DNA of 64,000 nucleotides from Sanderia malayensis (lineage: Eukaryota; Cnidaria; Scyphozoa; Semaeostomeae; Pelagiidae): contig RQOL01000519.1 in NCBI GenBank assembly GCA_013076295.1, positions 2,408,488 through 2,472,487 of the forward strand, in the 5' to 3' direction. The translations under genes were made by a program, and so were the position numbers. Of the stretch, positions 35,716 through 47,571 are shown piece by piece; within the stretch, counting starts at the first letter, position 1; each line of letters begins with the position of its first letter. The notes beneath the pieces are model-generated. The model was not told the DNA's origin. It saw only the letters and a list, made by a program, of their open reading frames with translations, and did no database searches.

Positions 35716-36910
35716 TAGAGTATGCGCAGAGAGGACAGTCAAGTCGCTTGCTTTTTTCTGATAATATCTCTTGCTGCAATATGATAATTTTTTGCTTTTA
35801 CAACAAGGTTCGTTTTGATAACTTTATAATTGATTATTATTTATTCAACTTTGCTTCTTTTATTATGGATTCTTTTATTATGAAATTAAAAAGCTGAAAT
35901 AGCTATGCATCCCTTAAGTACTCATTTGAGTCCGAATGGTTGATGTCACGCCCTCAGGGGTAGCGAATACTCTTTAGGCGAGCAGATAACCAGGTCAGAA
36001 AATACAACAGTTGAGTGGCTGGACTCTCATAATTTTTTGAACAATCGTTTGGTAACTAAATAATAAAAAATACAAAATTCTAACAAGGAAAGCTTCGAAA
36101 CTTCTAGAATAAATGGTGTAAAACAATAGATATAGAATGTCAAAGCGTATATATCGGGAAATATGATACTAGTAAACGAAATTCGACGATGAGCTTGAAT
36201 CAACGTAAAGGCCGAAACAGGCATAGCAAAGAATACAATCGATAACAAAACATAGATAAGAAAATACGGAACATACAACTATCCAGTAGTTTGATCTGAT
36301 GAGAATATAAAGCAATTTATAATGAACTTAACGATTACATAGTTCGATGATATATAGTTCAAATTGTGACTCACAAAATCTGTTGTTTCCAACTCACAAC
36401 GTTCACGATGATTTGACGGGATGCCACGAAAAAACAGAAACAGCGACTGGTACTAAGTTCACCATGTAAAAACGAACAAAACAAAACGATAAACTTCGTG
36501 ATATATATATATACTACTGCGAGCGTGCTGCAGCCAAACGTTACTTGCTGTCCATATGCAATTCTATCCAGCCTCGCGGAATATGATATCTCAGTGTTAT
36601 ATTACGAAACCGCGGACTGACCCACAAACCGTGGGTACGTAACAGTTGAGGTTGACTCACCCACAAGCACCTGGGATAATAACGCTAATGGTAGATTTGA
36701 CATTTCTTTGTTTTTTGCTCTTACTTGTCTTTGCCCGCGAGTTCCCGCGTATTTCCGCGTTTCAGAATTAAGAAGAGGAAGGAAGTGGACTTTCAGTTCT
36801 TGGAAAGAAGGAATAATAATGTTGATTCCGCTTGACCAACCACTCGTCTTGGAGAGAAGCTGATGTTGTGGGCATCAATTAATTTAGTTCTGATACAAAT
36901 TGGCACCGTC
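35716..36910. other. Intergenic gap P450/LACC1
   Basis: AT-rich with no supported gene. A hydrophobic minus-strand frame at 36027-36278 lacks an ATG. Contains the LACC1 upstream region. Confidence 0.55.
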
Positions 36911-39900
36911 ATGTCATCTCAAAATTCTGCACAGAAGAATGTTCTGCTTGTTGCTGATTGCATTTTCAACTCAGACTCCGAGACTGGAATCGGGCCTAAA
37001 GAAGCACAGAAGCTGCAAGCTGCTATTAAGAATGTTTTCGAGGCAACCAAGAAGAAAGGTGTTTGTGAGCTTACATTAATATACGCAGAAGCAAAATATG
37101 CGAAGAACAAGAAAGAAGAAGAGGTAAATAAATAGATTTCGTTACGATTTCAATTCTGCCATGGGGGCACGGGTAGTATACGATATAAGGACTGCTTATT
37201 CCCTTCTCTTTTAAAACTTAGGTGGCTTAGGCCATTTGAATTTCCTTAGAATGCTATCTCCCAAGCCCAGTGAGGGGGGGGAGGAAGGTAGATTGACTCG
37301 GGCCTCAAACCCAGCAGAGAAACGTCTCGTCTTCCCTTCAAAGGTGTGCAATACTAGCAACAACAACAATTAAGCCTTTAGTGACGTCATCAAACGCCCA
37401 TCATTTATCCCCTCCAGCTTCCAGCATCGATTGATATAGAAAGTATATTAGAGTGGCTCTGCCATCTTTTAAAATTTTTTTATGTGCTTCAGCTTCGAGT
37501 CAAAGCGACCATTACAGCATAACGTCATTCATATGTAGCTGTTCTTCCCACCTTTCCAGGCTTGTTCAAGCGATTTCGACTTGCAAAGTCAGCTGTCTGT
37601 GCTGTCAAAGAAACTCGGGTGTCTCTTCAATCCACTCTACAACATGAAAACATTTGAAGCTGTCCTCATAACCGCAAAATACCTGATCGATGAACTGAAG
37701 TGCAGCGATGTGAATATTATTGTACCGCAAATCGAGACAAGTTATTTCAAAAGAGCTGCGCAACTGGTAAATATGACCACCTTTGTACATTAGACCATCC
37801 AGTAAAACCCGATTGTAAGAACCTGTAAATTTCTACCCAGGTTATTGTTCCAAGACAATAGACTATTGTTTCGTCTATTGTTTTGAACAGAAATATCACC
37901 CTGAAGGTTCTTAATCCCTTGGTTCTTACATGCGGGTTTTTACTGTATTTATGTCCCACTCCCCATAGGGAGAGAGGGAACCACAATTAATATCAGAAGG
38001 ATATCGCAACCAGCTGTAGTATTTCCTCAATTAAACGCTCCGGGCGTTTATTAATTAATAGCTCTCTAAGGAGACGTTTATTTGAGGGGTTTATTCGTGT
38101 GTTTTCTTGGCAGCGTATATACCTGGAAATACGGTATGTTGCTCCTAGCATATTGGATTGAAAGATTCATTGTATTGAACTTTGCTAAAATGTATCTAGC
38201 AAACTTTTTTTCTTTTACCTTTGGAGACCAGATGATATGCATGGCCCTTTATTCTCTTTGATTTATTTTGGATTTGTTACCATTGCTTTATTTTCCAATG
38301 TTTCCGTGTGTAAAATCTCTTCTACAACCTTAAGTTTCTAATAGTGCATGTCACTTGATCGGAAACATATTAGCGACATGTTCTGTTATATGCATCACTG
38401 TATTATGTGTATACTGCGCTAATATGTATTACATTGCATTGCACTGTATTATGTGCTACTGTGTATTACATATTAGTGACATACATGTTCTGTTGCATTG
38501 CCCACTGTGTCCCCAAGTATTATTTAAGGAGTTTTAATGGTATGTAAATAGTGTCCCAAGCTAAATCTTTCAGACACTGTAATAAAGTTATTATTATTGT
38601 TATTCCGCAGATCTACAACGAGCAGGCGTACTCCTTGACGTTCACACCAGTGGACATACCTGCTTCGGTCGATGAACATGAGTCAAAATCAGACGACGAA
38701 ATCAAGTCAACAATTGCCGATATCTTATCGAAACTCCCGTCTTCCGACAAGCTGCCGGTTGAAACACTGCATTCGCCCATTATACCAGAGGAGTTGTTCT
38801 ACCACGGCTACACAACAAGAGCCGGGGGCGTGAGCACATGGCCCACAATGAGATCACTGAACTTGTGCTTTTCTCCACGCAAGAAAGACACGTGGGCCTA
38901 CGTTGAAGAGAACAGACGGCGTCTTGCTGTCGCGGCTGGTTTCGAGTACAAGGATTTGAAAATGCCGCGTTGTGTGCATGGTATCGATGTGTGGGTGATT
39001 GGAGACGAGGCTGTACCGGAAACGTTTGATGCCATGGTAACTGATAAGCCTGGCATTACCCTTGGTGCACCTGGTGCCGACTGCCAAACGATGTTGTTCT
39101 GTGATCCGGTTAAGAAGGTAACGAGTTTGTTGATACTTGCTGGGATAGGGGGGGATAAATTGTGATTTTTAATGCGCATGCGCACCGCACTTCGACTTTG
39201 AAATCCAGCTGTCGAGCTACGAATGCGTGTTCAGTTACCTTCAATTACCAAAAATTGTTGTTTTTGGTTATTTACAGTGGGATCTTGCTTTGAAACACCC
39301 CCAATGCAAAAGGTGGTATCCCTATAGCTCGAAAATCGTTGTAAAAAGGTTCGAGTTAACGAGCCTTTGAGTTATTAAGGGTTACAAAATACTAGCAAAA
39401 CAAGTTGGCTGGAATTATCTGATATGTTCGGGTTGTCATTACTTTACTGTATTGTATATTCTTTCGAGAAGTTTCACATCGAGATTCGGCTTTAACTTTC
39501 CTATAATTTGTTCTCGATAGAAAAGCAGAGGTCCCAGTGGTTGGTTAGACTCACTACATTGCGTCCCTGTGCCTCGCTCGTTTTGCTCGTTCGTTTGTGT
39601 TCAGCGAGTTGCGAGCGAGGCACTGCTGGGACGCAATGTAGTGAGTCTAGTGTGGTTGGTTTCCATTGTAACAATCGAATCGTATATTTTCCTTCGAACC
39701 CATTATTCGATTTCATCAAATTCAAGGTTGTTGCTGCTGCTCATTCTGGCTGGAAGGGAACAATAGACCGCATACAACAGAATGTCGTACGCGTCATGCG
39801 GCAGAGATTCCACTGTGATCCCAACGACATACTCGTGTCAATCGGCCCGTCCATCGGACAATGCTGCTACGAATTTGGCAAAGACGTCGCCCAGAAATTC

Positions 39901-40673
39901 ATTGATAGTGTCTCGCCGGCTACTGTTCTCGTGAAAGAAAATGGGAAGTCCTATTTAGATCTCTGGCATGCTAGTATTATTCTGTTGCAAGAAGTTGGCA
40001 TTCCACGACAGAATATTGACGACGGAAAAAGGTAAGCGATTTGTTTTTCCTTTCGATTGAGCAATTGTTACGCTTCTGTTTATGCTAAATAACTAAAGTG
40101 ATATATGTTATTTATATCATGAGCCAACTCAGACAATTTGTAATGCTGCATATTTAAATATATAAGGAGTAGCTTGACGTATCCATCTTCCCCTTAAACA
40201 CAAGAATAAATTTGTTAAGCAGTAGTTCTTCAAGCATTGGAGGTATATTAGAAACCGCTGGCTTTATAACGTCTTCATCGCGTCATTACATTCTCACCTT
40301 TTTGACGTATTCTTCTTCTCAAATACGTGTCGGGTCTTGAGAACCGAAAACCTTATCAAGTAAATGAAGCACTGAAGACCTTTGCAAGTGCATGTCATTT
40401 TAAGCTAATTGAGTATACAAGTTCATCATCTACTGTGTGTGACATATTTGACACCATCTAGCATCGTTTTCCAACTTTAAACAATCTTTCCCATTTATGT
40501 TCCTTTTTTCGTACAGATTCGCAGAAACTGAGCTGAATGGGCGTGATAAGGTTACCCAATGCACTTATTGCAATCCAGACAAGTTTTTCTCTTACCGAAG
40601 AGACGGTGCATTATTTGGCAATCAGATCGGATTCATTGGTATCAAAAGAGCCAGCCAAGGTAAGACTGAATAA
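36911..40673 (+). CDS. LACC1: Laccase-domain protein LACC1 (purine nucleoside-metabolising enzyme)
   Basis: Five phase-consistent exons, 462 residues from ATG 36911: 36911-37123, 37560-37766, 38611-39117, 39727-40031 and 40517-40673 (TAA). An in-frame ATG at 36863 would add 16 residues. The N-terminal two exons match the variable LACC1 N-region; the C-terminal YfiH/laccase-type domain runs from [13 protein letters not shown] onward. Active-site groups visible are the His in VHGIDV, the Cys in GADCQTMLF and the His in AHSGWKGT, with [13 protein letters not shown] and [26 protein letters not shown] at the end. Vertebrate LACC1 (FAMIN) combines adenosine deaminase and purine phosphorylase activities in a nucleotide cycle. 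Introns hold small MITEs and an inverted repeat. Confidence 0.95.
37800..37946. mobile_element. Short MITE, CAGTAAAACCC termini
   Basis: Inverted ends CAGTAAAACCCGATTGTAAG and CTTACATGCGGGTTTTTACTG surround a nearly palindromic centre around ACAATAGACTATTGT. A related half-end is at 24853. It is in LACC1 intron 2. Confidence 0.75.
39544..39650. repeat. Hairpin-forming inverted repeat in LACC1 intron 3-4 region
   Basis: Arm 39544-39579 (TAGACTCACTACATTGCGTC...) pairs with about 39613-39650, with a small internal bulge, around a ~33-bp centre. Confidence 0.82.
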
Positions 40674-41170
40674 GGCTGACTCTCATATCACCATCATCCC
40701 AACCTGTACAACACTAAATGAAATTAGAACTGTAGATTATTTTTTTATAAAATATCCTTTCAATGGACAAATAGGTTGGTACATTGTTTGAAATAGTTTT
40801 CTTAATTTTTCTATAATGTTTAAGATGCAGGTGATTATTGGGGGGAGGGGGTACCCAAAAGAAGAGAAAATTTATTCAAAGGATTACATTGTGAATATAT
40901 CAAAACCTCGTAATATTGGAATTAAAAAGGTTGCGTTTCTAGACTTGCTGATTTTCTTAGTCAATTAGATTATATAGTTGAGTCCCATTATCTCGATCTT
41001 GCAAGGGAGATGAAAATTTGTTCGATATAGTGGGAGTCTGAGATATCCGGACCAAATTCAACCTATAGGAGGACTAGGGGAAATTGGAATCTGTTTGAGA
41101 TAACCAAGTTCGAAATAGTGAGGTTTGACTTTATATTCCTAAATAGGATTTAATTACCAATTATGATGTT
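40674..41170. other. Convergent intergenic gap LACC1/phosphatase
   Basis: Holds 3' UTRs and, at about 40980-41135, a degraded repeat with TATCTCGAT/GATATAGTGGGAG motifs similar to the pogo-like ends at 20866-20900. Confidence 0.5.
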
Positions 41171-44100
41171 TTACTGAGTTGCTAGCTCTTCCGTTAGTTG
41201 TTTCAAAGCTTCGCTCTTCTCCAGTTTTTTCAACAGAATTCTAAAGTTTGGGTTCGGGTCAATCATTTTTCTTCTATTTTGAATAAGTTCCAGTGATTCA
41301 ATCATTGGTAACTGCTGTGTGGCCATGACATACACACAAACAGCCGTACCAGAGCGTGATTTTCCCTGCAATGGAAATCAACAATGTTATTAATACTACT
41401 GTTTATCATTTATATCAACTAGGAATTCCATTATACTGACAGTACTGCCATTCACTGCAGCAAGGCAAGTTGGTTCCTCTAAAGACAGTTAAACCTGTCT
41501 TAGTGGACACTTCTTTAAGATGGAGTCAGGTCCTGACAGTGTCTGCCTTAAAGTGCTAATGCAACGAAATTTGACATATCGATTTTTTTATTTTAAATGA
41601 AAGCCAAAGATGTACTGATCAGTTTGATGCAATTTTGACGTGCATCTGACAAGTATAAGTTACTTTAATTTCACCTTGAATCAGGCCACGTTTTGCGAAA
41701 AATATTGCAACGCTGTGACGTCACAGTGATGACCCATATTATTTCTCGCAATGGAAGTCAATGGGTTTTTTCGAACGTGGTTTGGTTTTTTTTTAATAGC
41801 TCCACTCAGGGTGGGGATATTTGAGCTCCGGCTGAGCCAACATAAGGGCGAATCTTTTAGCCGTCGTTCTGAAAAAAATTGGTGTCATTTTGTTTAACGT
41901 TAGAGACACAATTTAAGTTTGAAAATGGGTACCTCCAAAAAATGTGACGTCATCCCGCGTCGCCATTGTTGCTTCGAGTTGCTGTGGAACGACACGTAGC
42001 CCTGGTTTGGCTTATCCCAGGTCTTATTTTTTGTAATAACTTATTTTAGCTCAAAATTGCAGACATTGAATTATTTTTAGAAACTTCGGAAATTAAAATT
42101 CCTTCGATATCACCCCAAAAAGCTAAATCTTCTGACATTTGTTTTGGTTGGCTCGGGCCTAACCACTCCGGGCGAGGAGTGCTTAGGCCCGAGTAAAGCT
42201 GAGAGTCACACGGGTTGGTTTACGAGCTTGTTTACTGCATCTATTGCAGGAATAGCGTTTGATTTTAGCTTTAATCTCATCTTTAATTCTTTCCCAATAT
42301 CTCTCTTTACTTCAAAGCAAAAATGAGCGCTATAATGAATAAAATCCTGCTCTCCTAGTCGGTGGGTGCGAATGATGTCTGTCTCCTGAACTCCTTAAAA
42401 AGACCTTGTTCCGTTTGATTGGTTTTGAAATACTATCAGCAACATTATGAAACGATACTTTTTCGCAACACTGAGTAATCGTACAATTGTCTCCGTTATG
42501 TATCTCTACGACATGTAAATAGTTTTATGATTTATTTGCTCCCGAGACGAGATACCCGTCATGTGTGTGCTCGCTCACAGCAGCTCGCCATGTCGAATTT
42601 CAATAGAAGGAAGCCTGCTTGACGTTGCAGACGCGACGTTTGATGACATCACAGTGATGTTCAGTTTTCGCACGAAAAAGGTCAAAATTGCCTACTTTGA
42701 AGGTTAATAGCGAAAAAAGTATACATAATTTGCAAATTTTATTTGCGCCACGTTAATCAGTGCATTGAAATCTATAGATTTTTGAAATAAAAACATTATG
42801 TAAAAATTCGTTGCATTAGCACTTTAATTGGGTGAGCCTCTATAAGACGGACAGATACCTGGCTATATCTAACACCTGGCCTGGATCCCAAAGGTGTTTG
42901 CTTTAGACAGGTTTCTCTGTATACACTTGGCATTTTGAAAGTTAAAACAGTTGAGCATGAATATGTAAACTTCATTTCATTTGCTCAACATTCTTGTCTG
43001 CCATGGTCTTAACTTGCTCTGTCTTTCCACTTGCATTGCAAGCATAATCCTTGATAGCCTTATATATTTGATTGCATTGCTATCTAATTGCTAATTCTGA
43101 ACTCATTAATTACCTGTGCACAATGCACAAGAACGGACCCTCCTGCTTTTCTGCCATTGTGAATGAATACTGCAGCCTGTCGAAAATCCTCTTCTGTAAT
43201 TTTGAATTTCATGTGGTCTTCCCAGTTCAAGTTCAAAGTTTCCACATTGAATTTTTCATGAATTTGTTTTGCTTTTTCCTAAAACAAAGGATTTAATGTT
43301 ACAATGATGTACACGTTTTCATTGCTTGCTATTCAATCATTATTTGGCTCCTATATTTTCCCATTTGAATGAGACTATCTAAACTTCATTGAATTATTAT
43401 TTAAAATTACAACCACAGGCACCAATGCATGCAAGTGTAATTTGTAATTTGACTTTTTGGCATAAAAATAATATGAAGTCAAATTTGAATGGTTGGTCCT
43501 TCAAGAATAAGACCAGCTGCCTTTATCTAACACTGTACTATACAATCGAGCCTTGATGGGCTAAACATGTAAATAAGAAATTTAGTTTTGCTGAACAATT
43601 AGATTTTGAATTAATATTGCTAAAACCTGAAGAAAGTCCAAATCATAGGAAAAATGATTGAGACAGTAAATAGAATTTGACAAAAATAAATGTTGTTTGT
43701 GCAAACCCTGTTTCTTGGCCCAAAGAACATGCAAAGAGATTTGCCTGCAACGTTTAGGATGTGAGTGACATTTTCTTTTTCTATATACTCTTCGTTGATA
43801 GCTGCTTGGAATCCACCAACATAAACAGCCCCAAGATTTGATTCAGGGTCCTTGTCGAGAACCAGACTAGGGTATACCATTCCTTTTGATGAGAATTCCA
43901 AAGCCTAGAAGTTCAGAGTTTATTATGAAAGCAAGTATTTAGCTCAACGAGCAAACATCGCTGACATAAACAAGTGATGCAACATCTAAAAATCTCCATT
44001 ACATTACATTTGTGTTACTTCTTTACACAGACACAGTACATAAATTATGTTTATTATTGTTAAATAAACTTCAGAAAATATGGAAATTCTCTTACGTACT

Positions 44101-44270
44101 TTTAACAAACACTCTTCAGATGTTATTGCTTCCCGATTATGTTTGTCGATGAGTTTCATGCAGTTGGTGCAGATGTTTGCTTTCAAGAAATGGGCTTTGA
44201 ATGTCGGACAGTCAGTTTCGCCGCTGAAATAAACTTGATTAAATACTTTCCCCTTTTCGTTATCAGTCAT
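41171..44270 (-). CDS. Dual-specificity phosphatase with N-terminal Cys/His motif
   Basis: Four phase-0 exons, 242 residues: 44270-44100, 43904-43707, 43278-43114 and 41365-41171. The catalytic loop is split by intron 3: exon 3 ends VLVHCAQ and exon 4 begins GKSRSGTA, giving HCAQGKSRSG, the C-x5-R signature. Upstream, GAVYVGGFQAA and VTHILNVAG are the DUSP substrate-loop and strand motifs, and LNWED holds the general-acid region. The first exon carries C-x5-H...C-x2-C...H, possibly a small zinc site not typical of DUSPs. The exon 2 donor GTTTGC is weak. It is divergently arranged with the TMEM244-like gene, 524 bp between start codons. Confidence 0.9.
41485..42920. mobile_element. Tc1/pogo-like MITE interrupted by a TTAA element
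   Basis: The outer ends CAGTTAAACCTGTCTTAG and, inverted, TTTAGACAGGTTTCTCTG match each other. They enclose short flanks plus the 1.27-kb inner element 41552-42823. Confidence 0.7.
41552..42823. mobile_element. piggyBac-like (TTAA) non-autonomous element
   Basis: Termini AGTGCTAATGCAACGAA and its inverse are flanked exactly by TTAA at 41548-41551 and 42824-42827. Similarity continues inward for about 130 bp. No long ORF. It lies in the phosphatase intron that splits the catalytic loop. Confidence 0.88.
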
Positions 44271-44794
44271 ATTCTTTGATAAAATGATAGATTATCAATG
44301 ACACCAATTGTTTTGCGGTATTAGCCACACACAAGGACACAACTTTTGACTTTGAGTTTCAACTTCAGTATTTCACCACAACTTGTAATTCTGCCATTGC
44401 CGTATTTTTTTTGTTATGTTGCTGTTGTTGCAATTTATATTTGGCGCGGCGCGGGTTGAGTGAAAAAAGAAACTTTAAAATTTTTCAATTATTAATGGCC
44501 GCTAAATTCCTGCTTGGTTTGGTTGAGCAGAGGGCCGTAAAACAAATAAGTCATCTTTAATATTCAACTAGACTGGAGCGGCTTCTCTCAAAGTTTGTTT
44601 TTCGTACTGCCAAAAACTACGCCATTGTTTTGCAATGTTAGTAAAAGCACAGTTGTTTCAAATTTTTATCAGAATAAGATAATGTTTCAAATTAGTAACT
44701 TAGGCTCGGCTGTGGTGATGGACTTTCAATTTTATTGGGACTGTGACAAATTTTCAAGTAAGTTTTTCGTTTTACTTGTTATGCATTGAGCACG
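44271..44794. other. Divergent upstream region phosphatase/TMEM244-like
   Basis: 524 bp between two start codons, probably a shared regulatory region. No further feature was recognised. Confidence 0.5.
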
Positions 44795-46484
44795 ATGCCA
44801 CGGACTCGAAGGAGAAATACAGAAAGAAGAGAAAGCAGGGAAGAGAAAAGCTGCTTTGGTTGCGAAGCAATATCTTCAAGGGTAAGATTTTAGAGTTTTC
44901 TGAAATTGTATTTATTATTTTGCCAGTATTTTCATTGTATTTGGTTTCCATGGTCATACATATTTTCTTCTCGTTAATTTTGCAGAGAATTTTGAGAAAC
45001 CTTGTGATTATGGTCCCGTGCTTTTACATAATTCTCTACAGTATTACTTCAGTGGTGCATGCATCCTTCAAGTGAGTATATGCTAACCAAACAATATGTA
45101 TGCATTATAATTTAAATCCAAACATTATACACGAAATGATAAACTTGGTTTCCTTTATCTTTTAATTTCAATTTTGAATTTAACGTTCACTATTTCTTTA
45201 ACCAGACTCCAGGTATTTGACCCAAGAACACCTTTTAATTTCAAGGATTGCTGTTTAAATACATCTAAAGGACAAGGCATGAGTTTACTTATACAAATCA
45301 TATTTTTCTTCAATTCTAACTTCATCTTAAACCATCGTACATACTTCTGAAATATTTTTTATTCAATTTAAGTTAAATTATTCATGATGTTAATTAAACA
45401 ATTTTTTTTGTTTCAGCTTTGGGAATTTCACTTATTATCACATATTTTCTATCAACATTGTTTTTTCTGTTTGTGACACTGCAAAGATTCTGGGACCATG
45501 TGATTACATTAACCATATTTCACATTCTGTTAACTGCACTGGGTAAGTAATTCTAGCATCACACTATTGACAAATACGTCCGAAGTACATTTTTATAAGA
45601 AAGTGTTTAACAAAGTAGTACTCAACTTTTCAAAGACTTGAAAATGCTCAGTACTAGAGTTTTCAAACCTAAGAAAGTTGAAAAATTTAAATTCTTATAA
45701 TTTCAAAGGAAATTTGTGTGCAAGTATGCACAACAAAGGACTATAATATATTATTTATGCATGTTATTTTCAATGGTTGCGAAGAAAACCTCAAGAAAGT
45801 TTTAGTACTGAAGTCGGGAAGTTGCCAAGAAAGTTTAAGTGCTGGTCTGAAAAATTTTGCATATAAAAAACCTGTGAAGAAGATTGTCAAAGGAAAAGAG
45901 GATTATTTATCTGTTACCAATGATAATTTATAATACAGAATTTCGATAATTATTAGTTAACAAACAAATATGCTCTAATTTGTGTTACTTTTCTCGATTT
46001 CAGTTATGCTGGAATTTCCAACCAACTGGCAATGGTGGATTGCTATTCGTAAGTAGAAATTATGTTATCTGCAGTTTTGCTTCTTCTCCGACCCAAACCC
46101 CTGAAGAAATTAATCTCAATTCATTGATTGCACCTATTTTTCATAAGAATCTAACCTCACAAATGAATACCAGTTTCGTAAGGCACCAGAACATTTCACA
46201 ACTCTTAACTCAAAGGTTTTGAGTTAAGAGTTTCTTAAGGTTTTCTATCACCTTGGCAAATTAAAGGTGAATTAATATCTTCCATCATTCTTCTGAAATC
46301 TGACAGGTTCCTCATGAAAAAAATAGGTGTATGGTTGTATGAGAAATATTTTGTTTTGTTTTCAATTGCAGTTATTGGATTTGTCATGATGATTTCTTTT
46401 GGTGAGCTGCTTTGCTGCTGCATTGAGAAGAGAAAAAAGGCAAATATTACTCATGCTGCTAGTTCAAACAATGCATTGACTTGA
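44795..46484 (+). CDS. TMEM244: TMEM244-like four-helix membrane protein
   Basis: Six exons, 175 residues: 44795-44881, 44986-45071, 45206-45276, 45417-45542, 46004-46048 and 46372-46484. After a basic N-terminus (MPRTRRRN) come hydrophobic helices NLVIMVPCFYIILYSITSV, ISLIITYFLSTLFFLFV, a third across VITLTIFHILLTAL, and IGFVMMISFGELLCC, then a short polar tail. VFDPRTPFNF and VMLEFPTNWQWW are the landmarks I match to TMEM244. Intron 3 would need a GC donor (AAG|GCATGA at 45277) to keep phase; no in-frame GT alternative was found. The function of TMEM244 is not established. Confidence 0.82.
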
Positions 46485-47571
46485 TCAGGTACGCGCACTG
46501 TGGATGCATTCATATTTTCATCAATATTCTTCTCTTTGTTTGCTTTACGTGCTGCAGTGCTTGTCAAAAGCCTAGAGCAAAAAATTCGCTAAAGCGTCGA
46601 TAAGGGCGCTTTATTGTACGACGACAGTCAATACCTGAAATGGTAAACTATTGTTCCAAGGGGCTTCAAGATAATATTTGCTCTCTGTTTTTTTAATTAA
46701 TACAAGAAAAGTGTTTTTGCTTTGGTTCCTATCAATAGATTTTGATTCAACTTGCGCGCCTTCTCATGGCATTGCTTTTCCCAATTAAGTGTTTTGTTTA
46801 CGTTTTAAAAATATTCGAACTTTACATTTCGGTCGTGGTTTGTTTGTGTCGCGTATGCTTATTATAGGATCTAATTCGCGTTATAGGATTATTATAGGAT
46901 TTTTTCTGCTGGAAGATTTTGAACGATATTTATTTCGTCGTAATAATATTTTAATAAATAGTTATTTAAAGTGAATTTATTGCTATTAATAGATATAAAT
47001 TGCACTGTACATATATGTGAATATAAGAAATTTTTCGAAATTAATATGAATCCCCACAATGGACATTAATCTTGTTTTCTGAGCAAACACTAGCGCGTCT
47101 TCGCTTTCGGTGGCCCTGTGTTGCCCCTGGACGAACTTCAATAGCACCCCCGTGTCCTGTAATGCTGTACGTTGATTTAGACCGGGCAAAGCGCTGGAAC
47201 ACGGGGGTAGCCAATTATATTACTCCAACGCTAGAGGGCAGTTCGAAAAATACAACGAAATTCGAATAAATGATTTTACAATTTTTATGAAAATGAGTCT
47301 TTGATTTATATAAAGAAATTAGGTATTGTTATCATGTAAATATAAGAATTGCAATTGTAAAAAGAAAAATGCTAAGTTTTAAGAAGAGCAAGGGCATTAA
47401 TTTTTCAAGACGTTTTTCTATTCGTTTTATGCCAAGTCGAGTATTGATTATTAATAAATCCACACAATTTAATCAACCCTGATTAGGACTGTTCATAATT
47501 CTATAATCCCGCATAGGGATCTACGTTTTTCAATTATCAAAATGCTTTTATGGTGTTTATCAAAAAGCTTT
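46485..47571. other. Convergent intergenic gap TMEM244-like/tektin
   Basis: AT-rich, with a GC-richer patch at 47085-47245 containing inverted CACCCCCGTGT and ACACGGGGGT segments, possibly an eroded repeat. No gene supported. Confidence 0.5.

Noticed and set aside
36027..36278. 83-residue hydrophobic minus-strand ORF
   Set aside because: No ATG start, no neighbouring exon, and composition expected of AT-rich DNA.
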